Made by a program: the position numbers and the translations under genes. Shown one piece after another: positions 11,745 through 22,960 of a stretch of 64,000 nucleotides of DNA; positions within the stretch are counted from its first letter, which is position 1; every line of letters starts with the position of its first letter. Source of the stretch: Panulirus ornatus (taxonomy: Eukaryota > Arthropoda > Malacostraca > Decapoda > Palinuridae). The stretch lies in the NCBI RefSeq assembly GCF_036320965.1, contig NC_092239.1, positions 4,909,820-4,973,819 on the forward strand, read 5' to 3'. The notes under the pieces were generated by a model. It made no database searches. It saw only the letters and a program-made list of their open reading frames with translations, and had not been told where the DNA came from.

Positions 11745-12780
11745 TCACGTTGCTTGGCGTGGCCATGACTGGTGCCGTTCACATCACTGCCCCGCACATA
11801 GAGCTGAGGTTTAGAAAGTGATTAGTTTTACCTCACTTGAACGCGTCCAGCCAGGCCAAATTTGTTTTTGTCTGGGCTCACAGTAATGATTATCATTATC
11901 ATTATTATTATCATTATCATTATTAAGGGTTATGATATTCTTAATTATAAGCGCAGTGCTAAAATAATCATGATGAAAAAAGATAATGACAATACTGATG
12001 AAATATGATAATTATTGATAAATATTGCCTCTGAAACGATGGCGTTCCCTTTGAATGTATGAATGTCAGAAAGTTGGAGGTCAGGTCAGTGTGATTTATG
12101 GTACTGTCGTACGTCTGACAACGCTATTGCGGGCCAGACGCTCACCTCGCGCCTCACACACGTCTGGAAGTGTTGTACAGACTTCAAACGAGATAGAACA
12201 ATTTACGCAATAGTTTCCTGTGTTCCTTACTCTTCTGTTGAACAGTGGATGAAGCTGGTACCAGAAAACAAAGAAAGTAAAGAGAATCTCAGATGAAACT
12301 TAACGGAGTTACGTTGATATATTTTCTCTCTGAATTTTACGTAGTTAAATATAGTGTAGGATAACTGGAAACAAAGAAAATCATGAATATATTAAGGGGT
12401 TTTTGAAACATTTCAGTTGGGGAAAAACTGGAACACATGCATATTGTTACACCTTAATTGGTTTGACCTTCTAACTTTACAAATAGCAGAACGTTTCACT
12501 ACCAAACATTAAACGTTGATGTTTAGATATTTCACATATAGGCATACTTAAATGTTTTACGTCAACATGTACATAAGCGTATGGAACAAGTATGGAGAAT
12601 CCTTAATAAAGGGAGTGTGAACATCACTGTGTGCAACTTTCAATGGACAAATCAACTGTTACTCGATATTTGATATTTAATGAAATCATTAATGAATCAT
12701 TACATTGATAAAAGGATTTGGAGTTTGTAATTATGTTTGTCTGTATGTCTGTCTGTCTTTGCTCACCCTCTCTCCTACCC
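11744..12780. other. No gene recognised; AT-rich with an ATT/ATC patch
   Basis: A (TTATCA)n-like patch lies at 11885-11925. The remainder is AT-rich unique sequence. A 77-codon plus-strand frame (12063-12296) has no recognisable feature. Confidence 0.4.
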
Positions 12781-12785
12781 CACTG

Positions 12786-13192
12786 TCTTGCCCCACCAGC
12801 CAATACTACCTTAACCCACCTTGCCCCACCAGCCAATACAACCTTAACCCACCCTGCCCCACCAGCCAATACAACCTTAACCCACCCTGCCCCACCAGCC
12901 AATACAACCTTAACCCACCCTGCCCCACCAGCCAATACTACCTTAACCCACCCTGCCCCACCAGCCAATACAACCTTAACCCACCCTGCCCTACCAGCCA
13001 ATACGACCTTAACCCACCCTGCCCCACCAGCCAAATACGACCTCAACCCACCCTGCCCCACCAGGCAATACTACCTTAACCCACCCTGTCCTACCAGCCA
13101 ATACTACCTTAACCCACCCTGCCCTACCAGCCAATACTACCTTAACCCACCTTGCCCCACCAGCCAAATACGACCTCAACCCACCCTGCCCC
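12786..13192 (+). repeat. 33-bp C-rich minisatellite of about 12 copies before the first coding exon
   Basis: A 33-bp unit made of CCTTAACCCACC followed by TGCCCCACCAGCCAATAC is repeated about 12 times, with T/C and A/G variants and an extra A in two units. Each unit has a branch-point-like CTTAAC, a C-rich pyrimidine stretch and a terminal CCAG, so every unit resembles a weak 3' splice site. The true acceptor of the LIM exon is 118 bp downstream. Because 33 is a multiple of three, open frames cross it on both strands (12624-13061 minus, 12718-13251 plus); these are artefacts. Confidence 0.9.
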
Positions 13193-13312
13193 ACCCTCCA
13201 GTCCTGTCTCTTCCTTTCCCACCAGCCAGTAGTATTACCCTACCCTACTAGCACCTTCCTTATTGGCCAGCACTAATGCCTCTGCCGCCTCTCTCTCTCC
13301 CTCCCCCATAGG

Positions 13313-13495
13313 ATGCCGGCTACCATGATGAATCTCTATGAGAACACGTGCCTCCGGTGCGGCCAGACTGTCTACCAGGTAGACCGCATCGGCCCGCTCA
13401 AGGACTTCACCTTCTTCCACACGGGCTGCTTCAAGTGCCAGGTCTGCAACTCCAAGCTCACACTCAAGACCTACTGCAACAACCAGGACGACCAG
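13313..13495 (+). CDS. hil: Hillarin, coding exon 1 (start codon and first LIM half)
   Basis: Hillarin is a cytoskeleton-associated protein of invertebrates. It has an N-terminal LIM zinc finger and a C-terminal transglutaminase-like (KY-type) domain, generally regarded as catalytically inactive, and is related to vertebrate kyphoscoliosis peptidase. This exon encodes residues 1-61. Zinc ligands are Cys13, Cys16, His36, Cys39, Cys42 and Cys45; exon 2 supplies Cys68 and His71. The stretch YQVDRIGPLKDFTFFHTGCF is the diagnostic match to arthropod Hillarin. The acceptor is TCCCCCATAG (AG at 13310-13311) with a CTAAT branch point at 13273-13277. The ATG follows one base later, and an N terminus a dozen residues before the first Cys fits known orthologues. 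The donor is CAG|GTCAGT in phase 0. 5' UTR exons must lie upstream but were not found. Confidence 0.93.
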
Positions 13496-14019
13496 GTCAG
13501 TTGCCAAGGAGTAGGGTGGGAGTTGGGGGGAGGTGGTGTGGAACACGGGAGAGTGGGAAAGAGGTTGTGGGGAGTGGATGGGATAGAGGGATGTATGTGA
13601 AGTAAGAGAAGCAGGGGAAGAAGGATTGTGAACTAGTGCTTGATAAACTGTCGTGGTGGAGGGAAGGGGGGCGTGAGGGCACCAGCCAGTCAGTGCTACT
13701 GTGATTCCTTTCCCTGTGCCTCACTGTAGGTACTCTTCTTCCCTCTTATAGAGATATTACTTCGGGTAACAGGGATTAACTACACTAAATCCAGTCAGTG
13801 TTTACCCGTCTTTACATTTCGTCCAGTTCTCTTCAAAGGTGACTCCGGAGAATAATTTGTGTTATCTGTCAGCAACTTGCTGGAGTGAAAGTCTTAATTC
13901 ATTTCAGTTTCATTTGGTCTAAGAGGCAACGTTGTAATGGTCATGATTGCTGGTAGACTAGTTTATCTGGTAGCCTAGTCATCCGACCCTCATCCGACCC
14001 TGTTCTTGAGACTGGAACC

Positions 14020-14210
14020 TTGTGAGTTTCACATCTCGAGCACGAAGACCCGACCCTCAAAGCACAGCGGTACGATCCTTGAGTAAGACGTTACGATCTT
14101 CTAAAAGGTCAGGTTAAAGGTCAGTCCGCCATACCGTCGTATTCAAGCCTGGTCATGCCGCCCTATGCTCGTGGGTCGTGCCGTCGAGCTCAAGGGATCT
14201 AGATTTCTGG
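14020..14210 (+). repeat. 21-bp family, locus 3, diverged, with a DR1-like site
   Basis: Diverged copies of the 21-bp motif (GAGCACGAAGACCCGACCC, then CCGTCGTATTCAAGCC and TGCTCGTGGGTCGTGCCGTC) flank AGGTTA-A-AGGTCA (14111-14123), a one-mismatch DR1. The motif changes orientation across the DR1-like site, giving a loose inverted arrangement. Confidence 0.6.
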
Positions 14211-14582
14211 CCACAGACGTGACTGCCCAGCGGTTGCAGCCACGGGTCCCCCACTACGTTGTCCATAACCCGCCCGCCCCCTTCCCTCCCCAGCTTGGAA
14301 TACCCATTTTCTTTAGCATCATAACCCAAAGCCTCATTTTTCAAAGTTACTTCCAAGACCCAGGTAAATTATTCGCCCCTCGTCAGCCACACCGAATTCA
14401 TCTGACGCAGTCGGTATGAAGTGACCTTCAGAACCTTCAGAAGGTAAAACCTGTTTTTTATTTATTTTGTATTACCGTTAGAAGTATGCATTTTTATCTG
14501 CCAGCAGTCTGAATTTTAGCTTCCTACCCTTTCGTGATGTGCTTGAGGAATTTCATCATCAGACATGATTGCACAATGAGCG

Positions 14583-14586
<4 letters not shown>

Positions 14587-14641
<55 letters not shown>
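14587..14641. repeat. (TA)n microsatellite
   Basis: Uninterrupted run of about 55 bp. Confidence 0.95.
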
Positions 14642-14645
<4 letters not shown>

Positions 14646-15007
14646 GACAAAAAATCCACGTAAACTAGTCTGTGAATATTGTTAAAAGGAAAATCATATA
14701 CCAGTATTTTCACCAACCAATCATATGGTTACCTTCACTTGTCTCGTCAGTAGCCTATCATGAAGCAGCTTGTACATTAGGCATCACTCGTATTTCAAAA
14801 ACCAAACTGCTGGTCTCGATACTCCTGACATTTTCTTGAACGACCTCCTCCGGCGATTTCGCTGACCTTTTCTGATGTGTCAAGCTGCTTGCGTGTTTGG
14901 TCAGTTTCACGTTAAGTGATAAGTGGATGGAAGTATGTTCTTCAAAAAAAGAATCTACGTAACTACTGTCACTCACAAGGCGAAAGCAGTTTATAAACAT
15001 CAACACC

Positions 15008-15118
15008 AGAACTTCATGAGATTCATTTGGGTTAGAACTTCATCAGATTGAATATTTGGGTTAGAACTTCATCAGATTGAATATTTAGGTCAGAACTTCA
15101 TCAGACTGAATATTCTAT
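15008..15118 (+). repeat. 29-bp tandem repeat, about 3.5 copies
   Basis: GGGTTAGAACTTCATCAGAT followed by TGAATATTT recurs three to four times with small changes. Confidence 0.85.
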
Positions 15119-15367
15119 TAAGTTTATTTAGATTCGATTAAGTTAATTGTGGGTCAGGTCGTTCTGTCCGGAAATGGCCGGGTTTCACCCAGATTTCCGG
15201 CGTTCCTCTGGTGTGCCCAGATCAGCCAACTCGAAGGCCGACGTCTACCAAGCGACAGACGTAGCAACCCGCGCAGACCACCTTCACCTTGCGCACGAAA
15301 ACGCTGATGACTCCTGGGGATGATGTTCACGAAGAGATTCGTTATGTTCTCAATCAGAGGGGCTACA

Positions 15368-15368
<1 letters not shown>

Positions 15369-15408
<40 letters not shown>
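15369..15408. repeat. (TG)n microsatellite
   Basis: Uninterrupted TG run. Confidence 0.95.
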
Positions 15409-15409
<1 letters not shown>

Positions 15410-15542
15410 CCACCCGGCTTTAAGGTGTGAAGGACCAGGGCCTTACAGGAACTCATGCCACTCCGTATGGTACTCCAGGTTCTGTCCTACGAAGAAACTC
15501 TGCCATCGTCTGACGTATGAAGATGATGAGGAGGTCGATCGA

Positions 15543-15546
<4 letters not shown>

Positions 15547-15603
<57 letters not shown>
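15547..15603. repeat. (TG)n microsatellite
   Basis: Uninterrupted TG run of about 57 bp. Confidence 0.95.
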
Positions 15604-15606
<3 letters not shown>

Positions 15607-16044
15607 CTCAACCTACACTGTCTTCAAGGTATACCTCCCTCGCATGAGCAAGAGGGAGGAGGAAGGGGTTGGTTGGGGACATACATGATCTCCAGGTACC
15701 TGTGTAAAAGTTCACTTCAGCATTGATATTCTTCTTGTCGTGTGAGAGGATCTGTGAGGGGCTCACGCGTGGTCTCCGTTAACCAACCCCCGCGGCGGCT
15801 CACAACTGTACCGACTCGCTACCTACAACCCATCATCAGCCCCGTCCCCGACAACCCCCTCGAGTCTTCGCTCAGTAACCCACAACCTCTGGCGGGGTTA
15901 GTGACTTGGACGTAAATCTAGCCCACCTCAATATCACCACCAACCATGGCTTATCTGGCAATGCTTTATCTTAATCACTATCTTTCACGGGATGTGTACG
16001 TCCAGGTTATCCTCTGATCTCACACAGGTGATTTACCCCTGCAT

Positions 16045-16046
<2 letters not shown>

Positions 16047-16091
<45 letters not shown>
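16047..16091. repeat. (AC)n microsatellite
   Basis: Uninterrupted AC run. Confidence 0.95.
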
Positions 16092-16092
<1 letters not shown>

Positions 16093-16233
16093 GGGCATCG
16101 GTGGAAAACCTTTGAAATAGGAAAAACTGGAACAAGTTACGAACAAACGGAAGACTTTGAACGATAGGAACACATGAAACAAATGGAAAACACCCGGGAA
16201 TGGCATCTGATCCTATACTAAGTATATGTAACT

Positions 16234-16316
16234 TGACCCAGTCTTTGGTATCCACAGCTGGTGTGGTGTAAGTCGACCCAGTCTTTGGTATCCACAGCTG
16301 GTATGGTGTAAGTAGA
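16234..16316 (+). repeat. 40-bp direct duplication
   Basis: GACCCAGTCTTTGGTATCCA followed by CAGCTGGTRTGGTGTAAGTM occurs twice in tandem. The unit contains both CCACAG and GTAAGT, so it also resembles acceptor and donor words. Confidence 0.85.
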
Positions 16317-16634
16317 GGTTAGATAATAGGACGTGATGATATCAATGTCACAAAATAATCGTTTCATGACAAAACGTTTTTGTGTTCGTTTGTGGCATTT
16401 CCTGTGAAGGAAGCAGTTAAACGGCTTAATGCCGGCGTTTTCTAGTGTATAACAGTTTATTCCTTGATGCGTGTAATACCATGACACTAACTTACCCGGG
16501 TGGCATTTATTGCCATCCCTCGCAAGCCAGCCAGAAGTTCGTTTGCTGGAAGGCTTCCTGCCTGCCGGCCCGCTAGCCTCCGTGTCCCGGCTTTTTAACC
16601 TCTGGCAAATTGGCTCCGACATTTTGACCCCACA

Positions 16635-16635
<1 letters not shown>

Positions 16636-16682
<47 letters not shown>
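16636..16682. repeat. (TG)n microsatellite
   Basis: Uninterrupted TG run. Confidence 0.95.
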
Positions 16683-16686
<4 letters not shown>

Positions 16687-17070
16687 GAGTGTACGTCAGG
16701 TGGCGGGAGTGTTTTGGCCTGTGAGGCGTGACCCACTTTCTTCACCAGCTTCTCCCTGCTCTTGATGGCTGGGTTTGGTGTTTCACGGCCCTCGGGGGAA
16801 GAACCCGACACATCATTGCTTCTTTTGCCCGGGTCTGAAACACTAGCGTGCCACTCCCTGTGTCTCTCAACATGCTCCTCCTCCAGCTGTTGCTGCCGCT
16901 CCTCCTCCTCCTCCTCCTAACGCATTACATTCAGACGTTTGTTGTCTGGTGGAGTTAGATACTCTCGAGTTATATGGACTGTTATGTTAAGTTTCTAAGA
17001 TGTCGGTAATCACGGAAATATTATTATACTTAGTGGGTTACGATATTGTACTAATTGTACTCATGAAGTC

Positions 17071-17076
<6 letters not shown>

Positions 17077-17150
<74 letters not shown>
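17077..17150. repeat. (TA)n microsatellite
   Basis: Uninterrupted TA run of about 74 bp. Confidence 0.95.
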
Positions 17151-17156
<6 letters not shown>

Positions 17157-17407
17157 ATTCATTGCAAGAAATCGTTGTGCGTTAGATCTATCATTCAGAT
17201 TTGAATTTCGAGCTGTTATCGTTGACGAGAACTCTTATCTTATCTTTAGTAAAGATACCAATTCTGCAGGTGGTGGGGGAGGGGGTCACTACACAAGGTA
17301 TTCAGCGTGGAGCTCAGGGGCGACACACAGAATATTTCAGAGGAGGCAACATGGCTTATGATGTAAGGCTGCTAGATCTTTGGTCAACGGGTACGCTACA
17401 CACTTGG

Positions 17408-17523
<116 letters not shown>

Positions 17524-17784
17524 TAAGCAGATTCCTCCACACAGGGCGAGAGGGTCATGGACAGTTTTCTCCTAACAGCCTTGTTTCCTCAGTACTGACG
17601 TGTGCTCTAATTATTTGCTCTTTGTTATATCATTAAACCGACGTCACTTGTCTCTCCATTTTCCAAGGTGACAAATTCTAATCACCTCTGATGAATTGTG
17701 ATGACCCAGTTTCCAGAAAAGGATTTCGTATTAAAGTTTCATTTGAGCATATTAGTCTTGTAATGTTGACTCTACTCAGTCACT

Positions 17785-17815
<31 letters not shown>

Positions 17816-18617
17816 TTAACACGGAAACTCTCCACGCATGAGGGTCAGCAACAAATACACCGTCATTTTCTTAACTTTCAAATCAGAATGTGTCTCTAAG
17901 ATCACTGGTAATTTTCTGAAGTTAACAATGGTAATTCATAAGTAGTATAGACATTTCCACGAGGAAACGTAGAGAATGTTTCGCGACATTTGAACATCCA
18001 TGGGGCTGGAGATGAGCACGGCGTATCTCTTAATTATTGACTGGAGGAACTGGTTTTTGGGGAGTTTGGAGAGTTTTGGGGAGGAAATAATCAGGAGTGT
18101 TCCTAGTACGCATGCGACGTTAGAGAGAGCGATTAGAAAATAGAAGAGTTGTGGGACTCTGGGGTCAGCGAAGCTGTGCCTTTGTATGTTTTTATATGTA
18201 ATTATATGGGATATAATGGCTCTCAAGAGCTAAGGCCATTGTCAGAATCATTATACGTCTAACATGAAAATTACAATAATTTGAAGTAATTGGTTCGTTC
18301 TTTGGGGTTTTAACTGCTTGGGACATTAAGGCTGTTAGCGTCAAGTTTCTCCCACGAAGCTAAAATCTCTTGCACCATCATGTGTTAAAATTAATTGTAA
18401 AATCGAATACTATTCATATGAAACATACTTTCATCTGGAAGAGTTGATATCTTAGTCTTGTTTTTTAAGTAAAACTATAAAATGATGTTTTTAAGATTTT
18501 CAAGGCTCCATGGATATTTTACACATCTGTAGTTATCAGTTTACATAATAGCTAACCGCGCTGACGGAGAATACTTTTATCCCGGTGTGTATTTCTAAAG
18601 CACCAAACCAAGAGCTC

Positions 18618-18618
<1 letters not shown>

Positions 18619-18686
<68 letters not shown>

Positions 18687-18810
18687 CTATTAGTCCCAAG
18701 TGCACTTTCGTGTAGTAATCACATCATTAGGGGAGACAAGAGAGAAATAACAGTCAGTTAATATACAACGAAGAGAAGTAGCTAGGACGCCATTTGGTAA
18801 ACATACACTG
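18619..18810 (-). mobile_element. Penelope-like terminal fragment, copy 1
   Basis: A (TA)n tract (18619-18684) is followed by sequence collinear with copies at 20093-20228 and 22815-22948. Landmarks are CCCAAGTGCACTTTCGTG, GGGGAGACAAGAGAGAAAT, CAGTCAGTTAATATAC, and GCTAGGACGCCATTTGGTAA. The strand is given by the embedded hammerhead core. Assignment to Penelope-like elements rests on that ribozyme and the TA association; no reverse transcriptase is attached. Confidence 0.6.
18693..18735 (-). ncRNA. Hammerhead-ribozyme core, disabled (G5 changed)
   Basis: Read on the minus strand: stem I half (TCCC), CTAATGA instead of the invariant CTGATGA, stem II GTG...CAC, GAAA, a palindromic stem III (GTGCAC), TT, and the stem I partner GGGA. 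The G5-to-A change falls in the catalytic core, so self-cleavage is not expected. Confidence 0.6.
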
Positions 18811-20037
18811 TATTTTCGTTTCTGGCCAGCACCATCTCAGGTTTTCTAAAAGAAATCTTGGTTAACGCAAGCTTTACACTTCACTTGTACGTTATGTTAA
18901 CTTTCACTGCAGATATTGGACATGGGGGAGGTACCGTTCTCACCGGCCAACTGCTGGAACTACTTTCGTGATGTTGAAAAAATTGAGGGAAAGGAAAGCC
19001 TTATTTTTTTTTGGTGTTTGCACCTAATCATCGTACTGACAGTTTCAATCTTTCTGTTTACTGAATCTGAATACAAAACAAGCATCGAGCTTATATGAAC
19101 TGCTCCATGTATCATTTTCGCTACGATAGCTCTGCAGATAACATGCTTGGGTTCGTCTGAGACTTGTCCAGTCACGAATCCATCATAAGATGTCGGTAAT
19201 ATAAAGGAAAATGCATTTTTTTTTTAAGTCATAATAATGTGTCAATGTTCAAGGAGTTTATGTAAATATTTTGCGTGTTGATACTTACATTACTGGCGCT
19301 GTTAGGACTCAGAACGTTAAGTTGTAAACCACCAACTGGTAAAAAAAAAAAACTTGAACACCTTCAGGTGTCAAGATAATTCTTATGACCATACTTGATT
19401 TCATGGCATGTATGGCTCCTGCATAAAGAATTAGATTTACTGTGGGGCTCACTGAGGTGCGACTGAAATTAAAGGAAAAATTGCAAACACCGACAGGTCA
19501 CTGAGTTCTTTTGAATGGGTTATGCAGTGAATCACAATGGAGACCACACGAATATATAAAGCATTTCCACTTGTTGTTTTAATTGTTTTAAACCAACAAT
19601 AGAATTGCCAGATTTAAACTGTCACGGGCTGAGATTAAAGCTTTCCTACTGTTGTTTACCATGTGAATCACCTCTTTTTCCGCCTATTAGAAAAAAAAAA
19701 ATCTTTATACTGTAAAAGCATTGTGTATATATCATCTCTGACTTGAACATCGGATAATGAGGAAGGAAGGTGATGATGATGCAACAGCGAAGCGAACGGT
19801 TTGTTGATAGAAACATGTTAGTCTCCCATGTGCACAATCCTGAAGACATACGAAAACATGTGAAGGAGAAACATCCAGTTTTTGCTGCACTACTTTGATC
19901 ATGTCGCTCACAGACAAAAAGAAAAAAGTAGTTCATATTCTGGATCCAGTACATTAGTAAATATCAAGGTTACGATTCCCATTATCTAGTACAGTGAATT
20001 TTAGCTTGATAAAGACAAAAGTGTGATGACTTCAAAT

Positions 20038-20039
<2 letters not shown>

Positions 20040-20096
<57 letters not shown>

Positions 20097-20226
20097 TCCA
20101 TGGGGAAAATGAAACACGATAAGTTCCCAAGTGCACTTTCGTGTAATAATCACAGGGGAGACACAAGAGAGAAATATAAGTCAGTTGATATACATCGAAG
20201 AGACGAAGCTAGGACGCCATTAGGTA

Positions 20227-20285
<59 letters not shown>

Positions 20286-20290
20286 TTACT
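20040..20290 (-). mobile_element. Penelope-like terminal fragment, copy 2, in (AC)n(TA)n tracts
   Basis: AC and TA runs (20038-20092) lead into GAGTCCATGGGGAAAATGAA, the hammerhead remnant, then GCTAGGACGCCATTAGGTAA and a second (TA)n (20229-20284). This is the most complete of the three copies at its ends. The 70-codon plus-strand frame over it is not a gene. Confidence 0.6.
20124..20160 (-). ncRNA. Hammerhead-ribozyme remnant, core deleted
   Basis: Compared with the copy at 22861-22907, six bases are missing inside the CTGATGA/stem II entrance. GAAA, the GTGCAC palindrome and the stem I halves remain. It cannot fold into a working core. Confidence 0.55.
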
Positions 20291-20904
20291 TCTATTGATA
20301 GTTACGTGCTGAATGAAACTGCTTTCGGCTAGTTTATGTTTCTATAAACTTTAGTTAAAGCTACGAAAGGAATATCTTATTCTGATTATGCTTATTTTCA
20401 TGCCTTAGTTTGCGAAATAAGAAAAAAATCGGGTTTCTGGTTTACAGACTTTTCATATGGCAGTTTCAGAAAAATTGTATGAAAAAATAAAACGGCTGCC
20501 TACGTACCTTAAGGCAAGAGTATGTGTTGTATTAATCTTATACTTTCCTTCTTCAATTTCAGTTTAGAAGGATTAGTCTTTACGGTAAAAGGATTGATTC
20601 AATTTTCGTATGAGAACCCATCTCGGTCAACGTAAAAAAACGAATTAACCGTATTATAGAGACTTTTGCATGTCACGTATTTCGTATTAAAGATTCTAAG
20701 GATTTTTATTACGTATTGATGACATGTATTTCATCTTTTAACGTAAGCTCGACGTCAGTGTATTTTTGCATTCAGATATTAAAAACTAAATAATCATTAC
20801 GTGTTAGTTGCTTTGAGGTTTGGACTATTCTCTTCAACGTAGAGTTATACGACCTCTTCTAAGATCATAGAAAAAAAAAGGTTCCGTGGTACATTGATTG
20901 TGAG

Positions 20905-21085
20905 ATTTCGTTGTGATTCTAAAACATGGACCGTATACACATACTGAGAATGTATGTATCGTTGTGATTCTAAAACATGGACCGTATACACATACTGAGA
21001 ATATATGTATTGTTGTGATTCTAAAACATGGACCGTATACACATACTGAGAATGTATGTATCGTTGTGATTCTAAAACATGTCCC
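20905..21085 (+). repeat. 51-bp minisatellite, about 3.5 copies
   Basis: CGTTGTGATTCTAAAACATG followed by GACCGTATACACATACTGAG and AATGTATGTAT repeats at 51 bp. The last copy breaks into a C run and TATATA. Open frames on both strands are products of the multiple-of-three period. Confidence 0.9.
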
Positions 21086-21541
21086 CCCCCCCTGTATATA
21101 TATATAATGAGAATGTATGTGTATGTGGTCTAAGAATTATTCTTAACACCCGAAGAAAGTTTTAAAGGATTTTCCTATTGGTGGATGTCGTTTGAAGATG
21201 ACAGCCTTAATGATCCCTGGTACTTGACATGTCTCAAGCTCAACCAAGCAAACGTCTTCAGAATTAATGACATATATATATCTCTTTCAGTTCTTTTGAA
21301 AACGCAACCGTATGTCAATATAATGATGCGACACAGCGTTTTTTTTTTCTTTTTTCTTTTTGTTAACCACAGGCAAGCCAAGAAAGCTGATCATAAGTGA
21401 TATAGAACGTGAACGAATCTCAATTCTTTATTTTTTTATCTTTTTGGGTAAAAGTTTCTCATGGTTGTGGTGGGTCCATGATTTTCTCTGGTTCCTTCAT
21501 AACTGGATCATGGAACCGTTCCATCACTCTAAGCTGACAGC

Positions 21542-21598
<57 letters not shown>
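21542..21598. repeat. (TC)n microsatellite
   Basis: Uninterrupted TC run, followed at 21632 by a G run of about 16. Confidence 0.95.
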
Positions 21599-21600
<2 letters not shown>

Positions 21601-22199
21601 GAGCTTCAGTGCTCTCAAATGTCTTTTGTTTGGGGGGGGGGGGGGGGTTAGGTAGGTAGTCTTGGCGGTCATCGTCGACGAACCCGTCGGAATCAACAGT
21701 ATCGTAAATGATTTTTATGTCTTCCTCGTGATGAAATCCTGTCAGTGTCTCACTGTCATTTCTTACAGTCTATTTAGTAGAAAACCTTGAGAAGTATAAA
21801 TAACTGTGAGGGACATTCACTTCATATACTGACACTTCATCATTTGATATCTTGATCGTATCAATATCTTTTTTATATTATTGTGTACATGACATTGAAA
21901 ATTAGTTATTGTAAGCTTTCTAACTGATAATGGGAAGACGGATTCATTTCCTGAGGGTATGATATATAAAGGCGTTTCGTTATTTCTTCCCTGTGCATCA
22001 GTAGTGATGACAGAACTTAGAAGAAATTGACAGATGTAATTGCACTATTTTGCACTCTTGTACAACCCATTTTTGATCATAGATGTTTTAAACTTCGCGG
22101 TTTACATGATTTTTTCTAACAAGCAGTTGTTCTAAAAAGATAAAAATACTTTGTTCTAAATGGTACATGATACAAGAATTACATTTTCATATATCATAT

Positions 22200-22800
22200 A
22201 AATCACATCATCCCGATCAACTCCGGCTCACTGACGAAAAAAAAACCCATCACATTGATTAAGTCTAGGCTGGAAGCATCTGAGTTTGTATGTCGATTTT
22301 TTTCCCTTTGTTGATACAAAATCCCGATAGTTTTTCGTGGACGTGTGGTATTTGGGGCATCTTGATAGATATGTGTTGTGTAGTTCAGTCTGTGTTGCAG
22401 TCTGTACAGTGTGGGGGGAGAAGACTTGATGGTGTGAGGCAGAAGGTGAGTTAGATATGTGTTGTGTTCACACGGAGGCGGGGCAGCACGCACGATCTCC
22501 TCCCTTTTGCTGGCACGGGAGGAGGGAGGTCGACCAGTCGCCTATATTTCTCGTTTGAAGTTATTTCGTCATCCCCAGGTTGGTCCACCGACATTGCCAT
22601 AGAAAACATAGTGAATTTTCTACAGTGTCTCTTTTCCTACAGAGAGACACAGGAGCGTAGCTCCCGAGGTGCTTCGTGTATCGCCTCAAGTTCTGTAGTC
22701 GGCTTCGCAAGTTTATCTGCCTGTTCACTGACGTAAATGTTGCAATGACCAGGCATCCAGATCAAGATAATGGACTTCTGACATTTATGCAGTTTATTGA
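22200..22800 (-). mobile_element. Fossil of a non-LTR retrotransposon RNase H region
   Basis: Translating the minus strand of about 22670-22790 gives an open stretch containing IWMPGHCNIYVSEQADKLAK. This matches the C-terminal RNase H signature of LINE-type elements (W-x-P-G-H-x-x-I-x-x-N/S-E-x-A-D-x-L-A), including the conserved His and Asp. A stop follows about 25 residues later. The downstream minus-strand frame (22203-22493) is open but unrecognised and may be post-RNase H sequence. The upstream side is cut off by the Penelope-like fragment at about 22810. Confidence 0.6.
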
Positions 22801-22814
22801 TAATGCAATACTGT

Positions 22815-22960
22815 ATCTCGTTTGTATCTGTGGAACCGAATATATATATTTCTCTCTTGTGTCTCCCCTGATGATGTGATTATTACAGGAAAGTGCACTT
22901 GGGAACTTTTCGTGTTTCATTTTCCCCGTGGACTCATAGGAATATATATATATATATGTC
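22815..22960 (+). mobile_element. Penelope-like terminal fragment, copy 3
   Basis: This is the reverse complement of the copy at 20040-20290. It runs TTTCTCTCTTGTGTCTCCCC, the hammerhead core, then CATTTTCCCCGTGGACTCAT and a short TA run into which the LINE at 22961 is joined. Confidence 0.6.
22861..22907 (+). ncRNA. Hammerhead-ribozyme core with intact CTGATGA and GAAA
   Basis: Stem I halves are TCCC (22864-22867) and GGGA (22901-22904). CTGATGA is at 22868-22874 and GAAA at 22889-22892. Stem III is the self-complementary GTGCAC (22893-22898), followed by TT and the predicted cleavage site before GGGA. Opening on stem I gives a type I layout, as known for Penelope-like elements. Stem II would be GTG (22776 is not used; the strand is 22876-22878) with CAC, but base 22888 is G where the other copies have C, so that closing pair is lost. 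A one-base bulge after CTGATGA is also non-canonical. Confidence 0.6.

Noticed and set aside
12624..13251. Proline/threonine-rich frames before the LIM exon
   Set aside because: The 33-bp repeat preserves the frame by its length; the only coding evidence begins at 13313.
18911..19098. Possible exon after TTCACTGCAG reading MGEVPFSPANCWNYF
   Set aside because: The acceptor and branch point look good, but there is no credible donor and no recognisable protein; the 60-codon frame drifts into AT-rich sequence.
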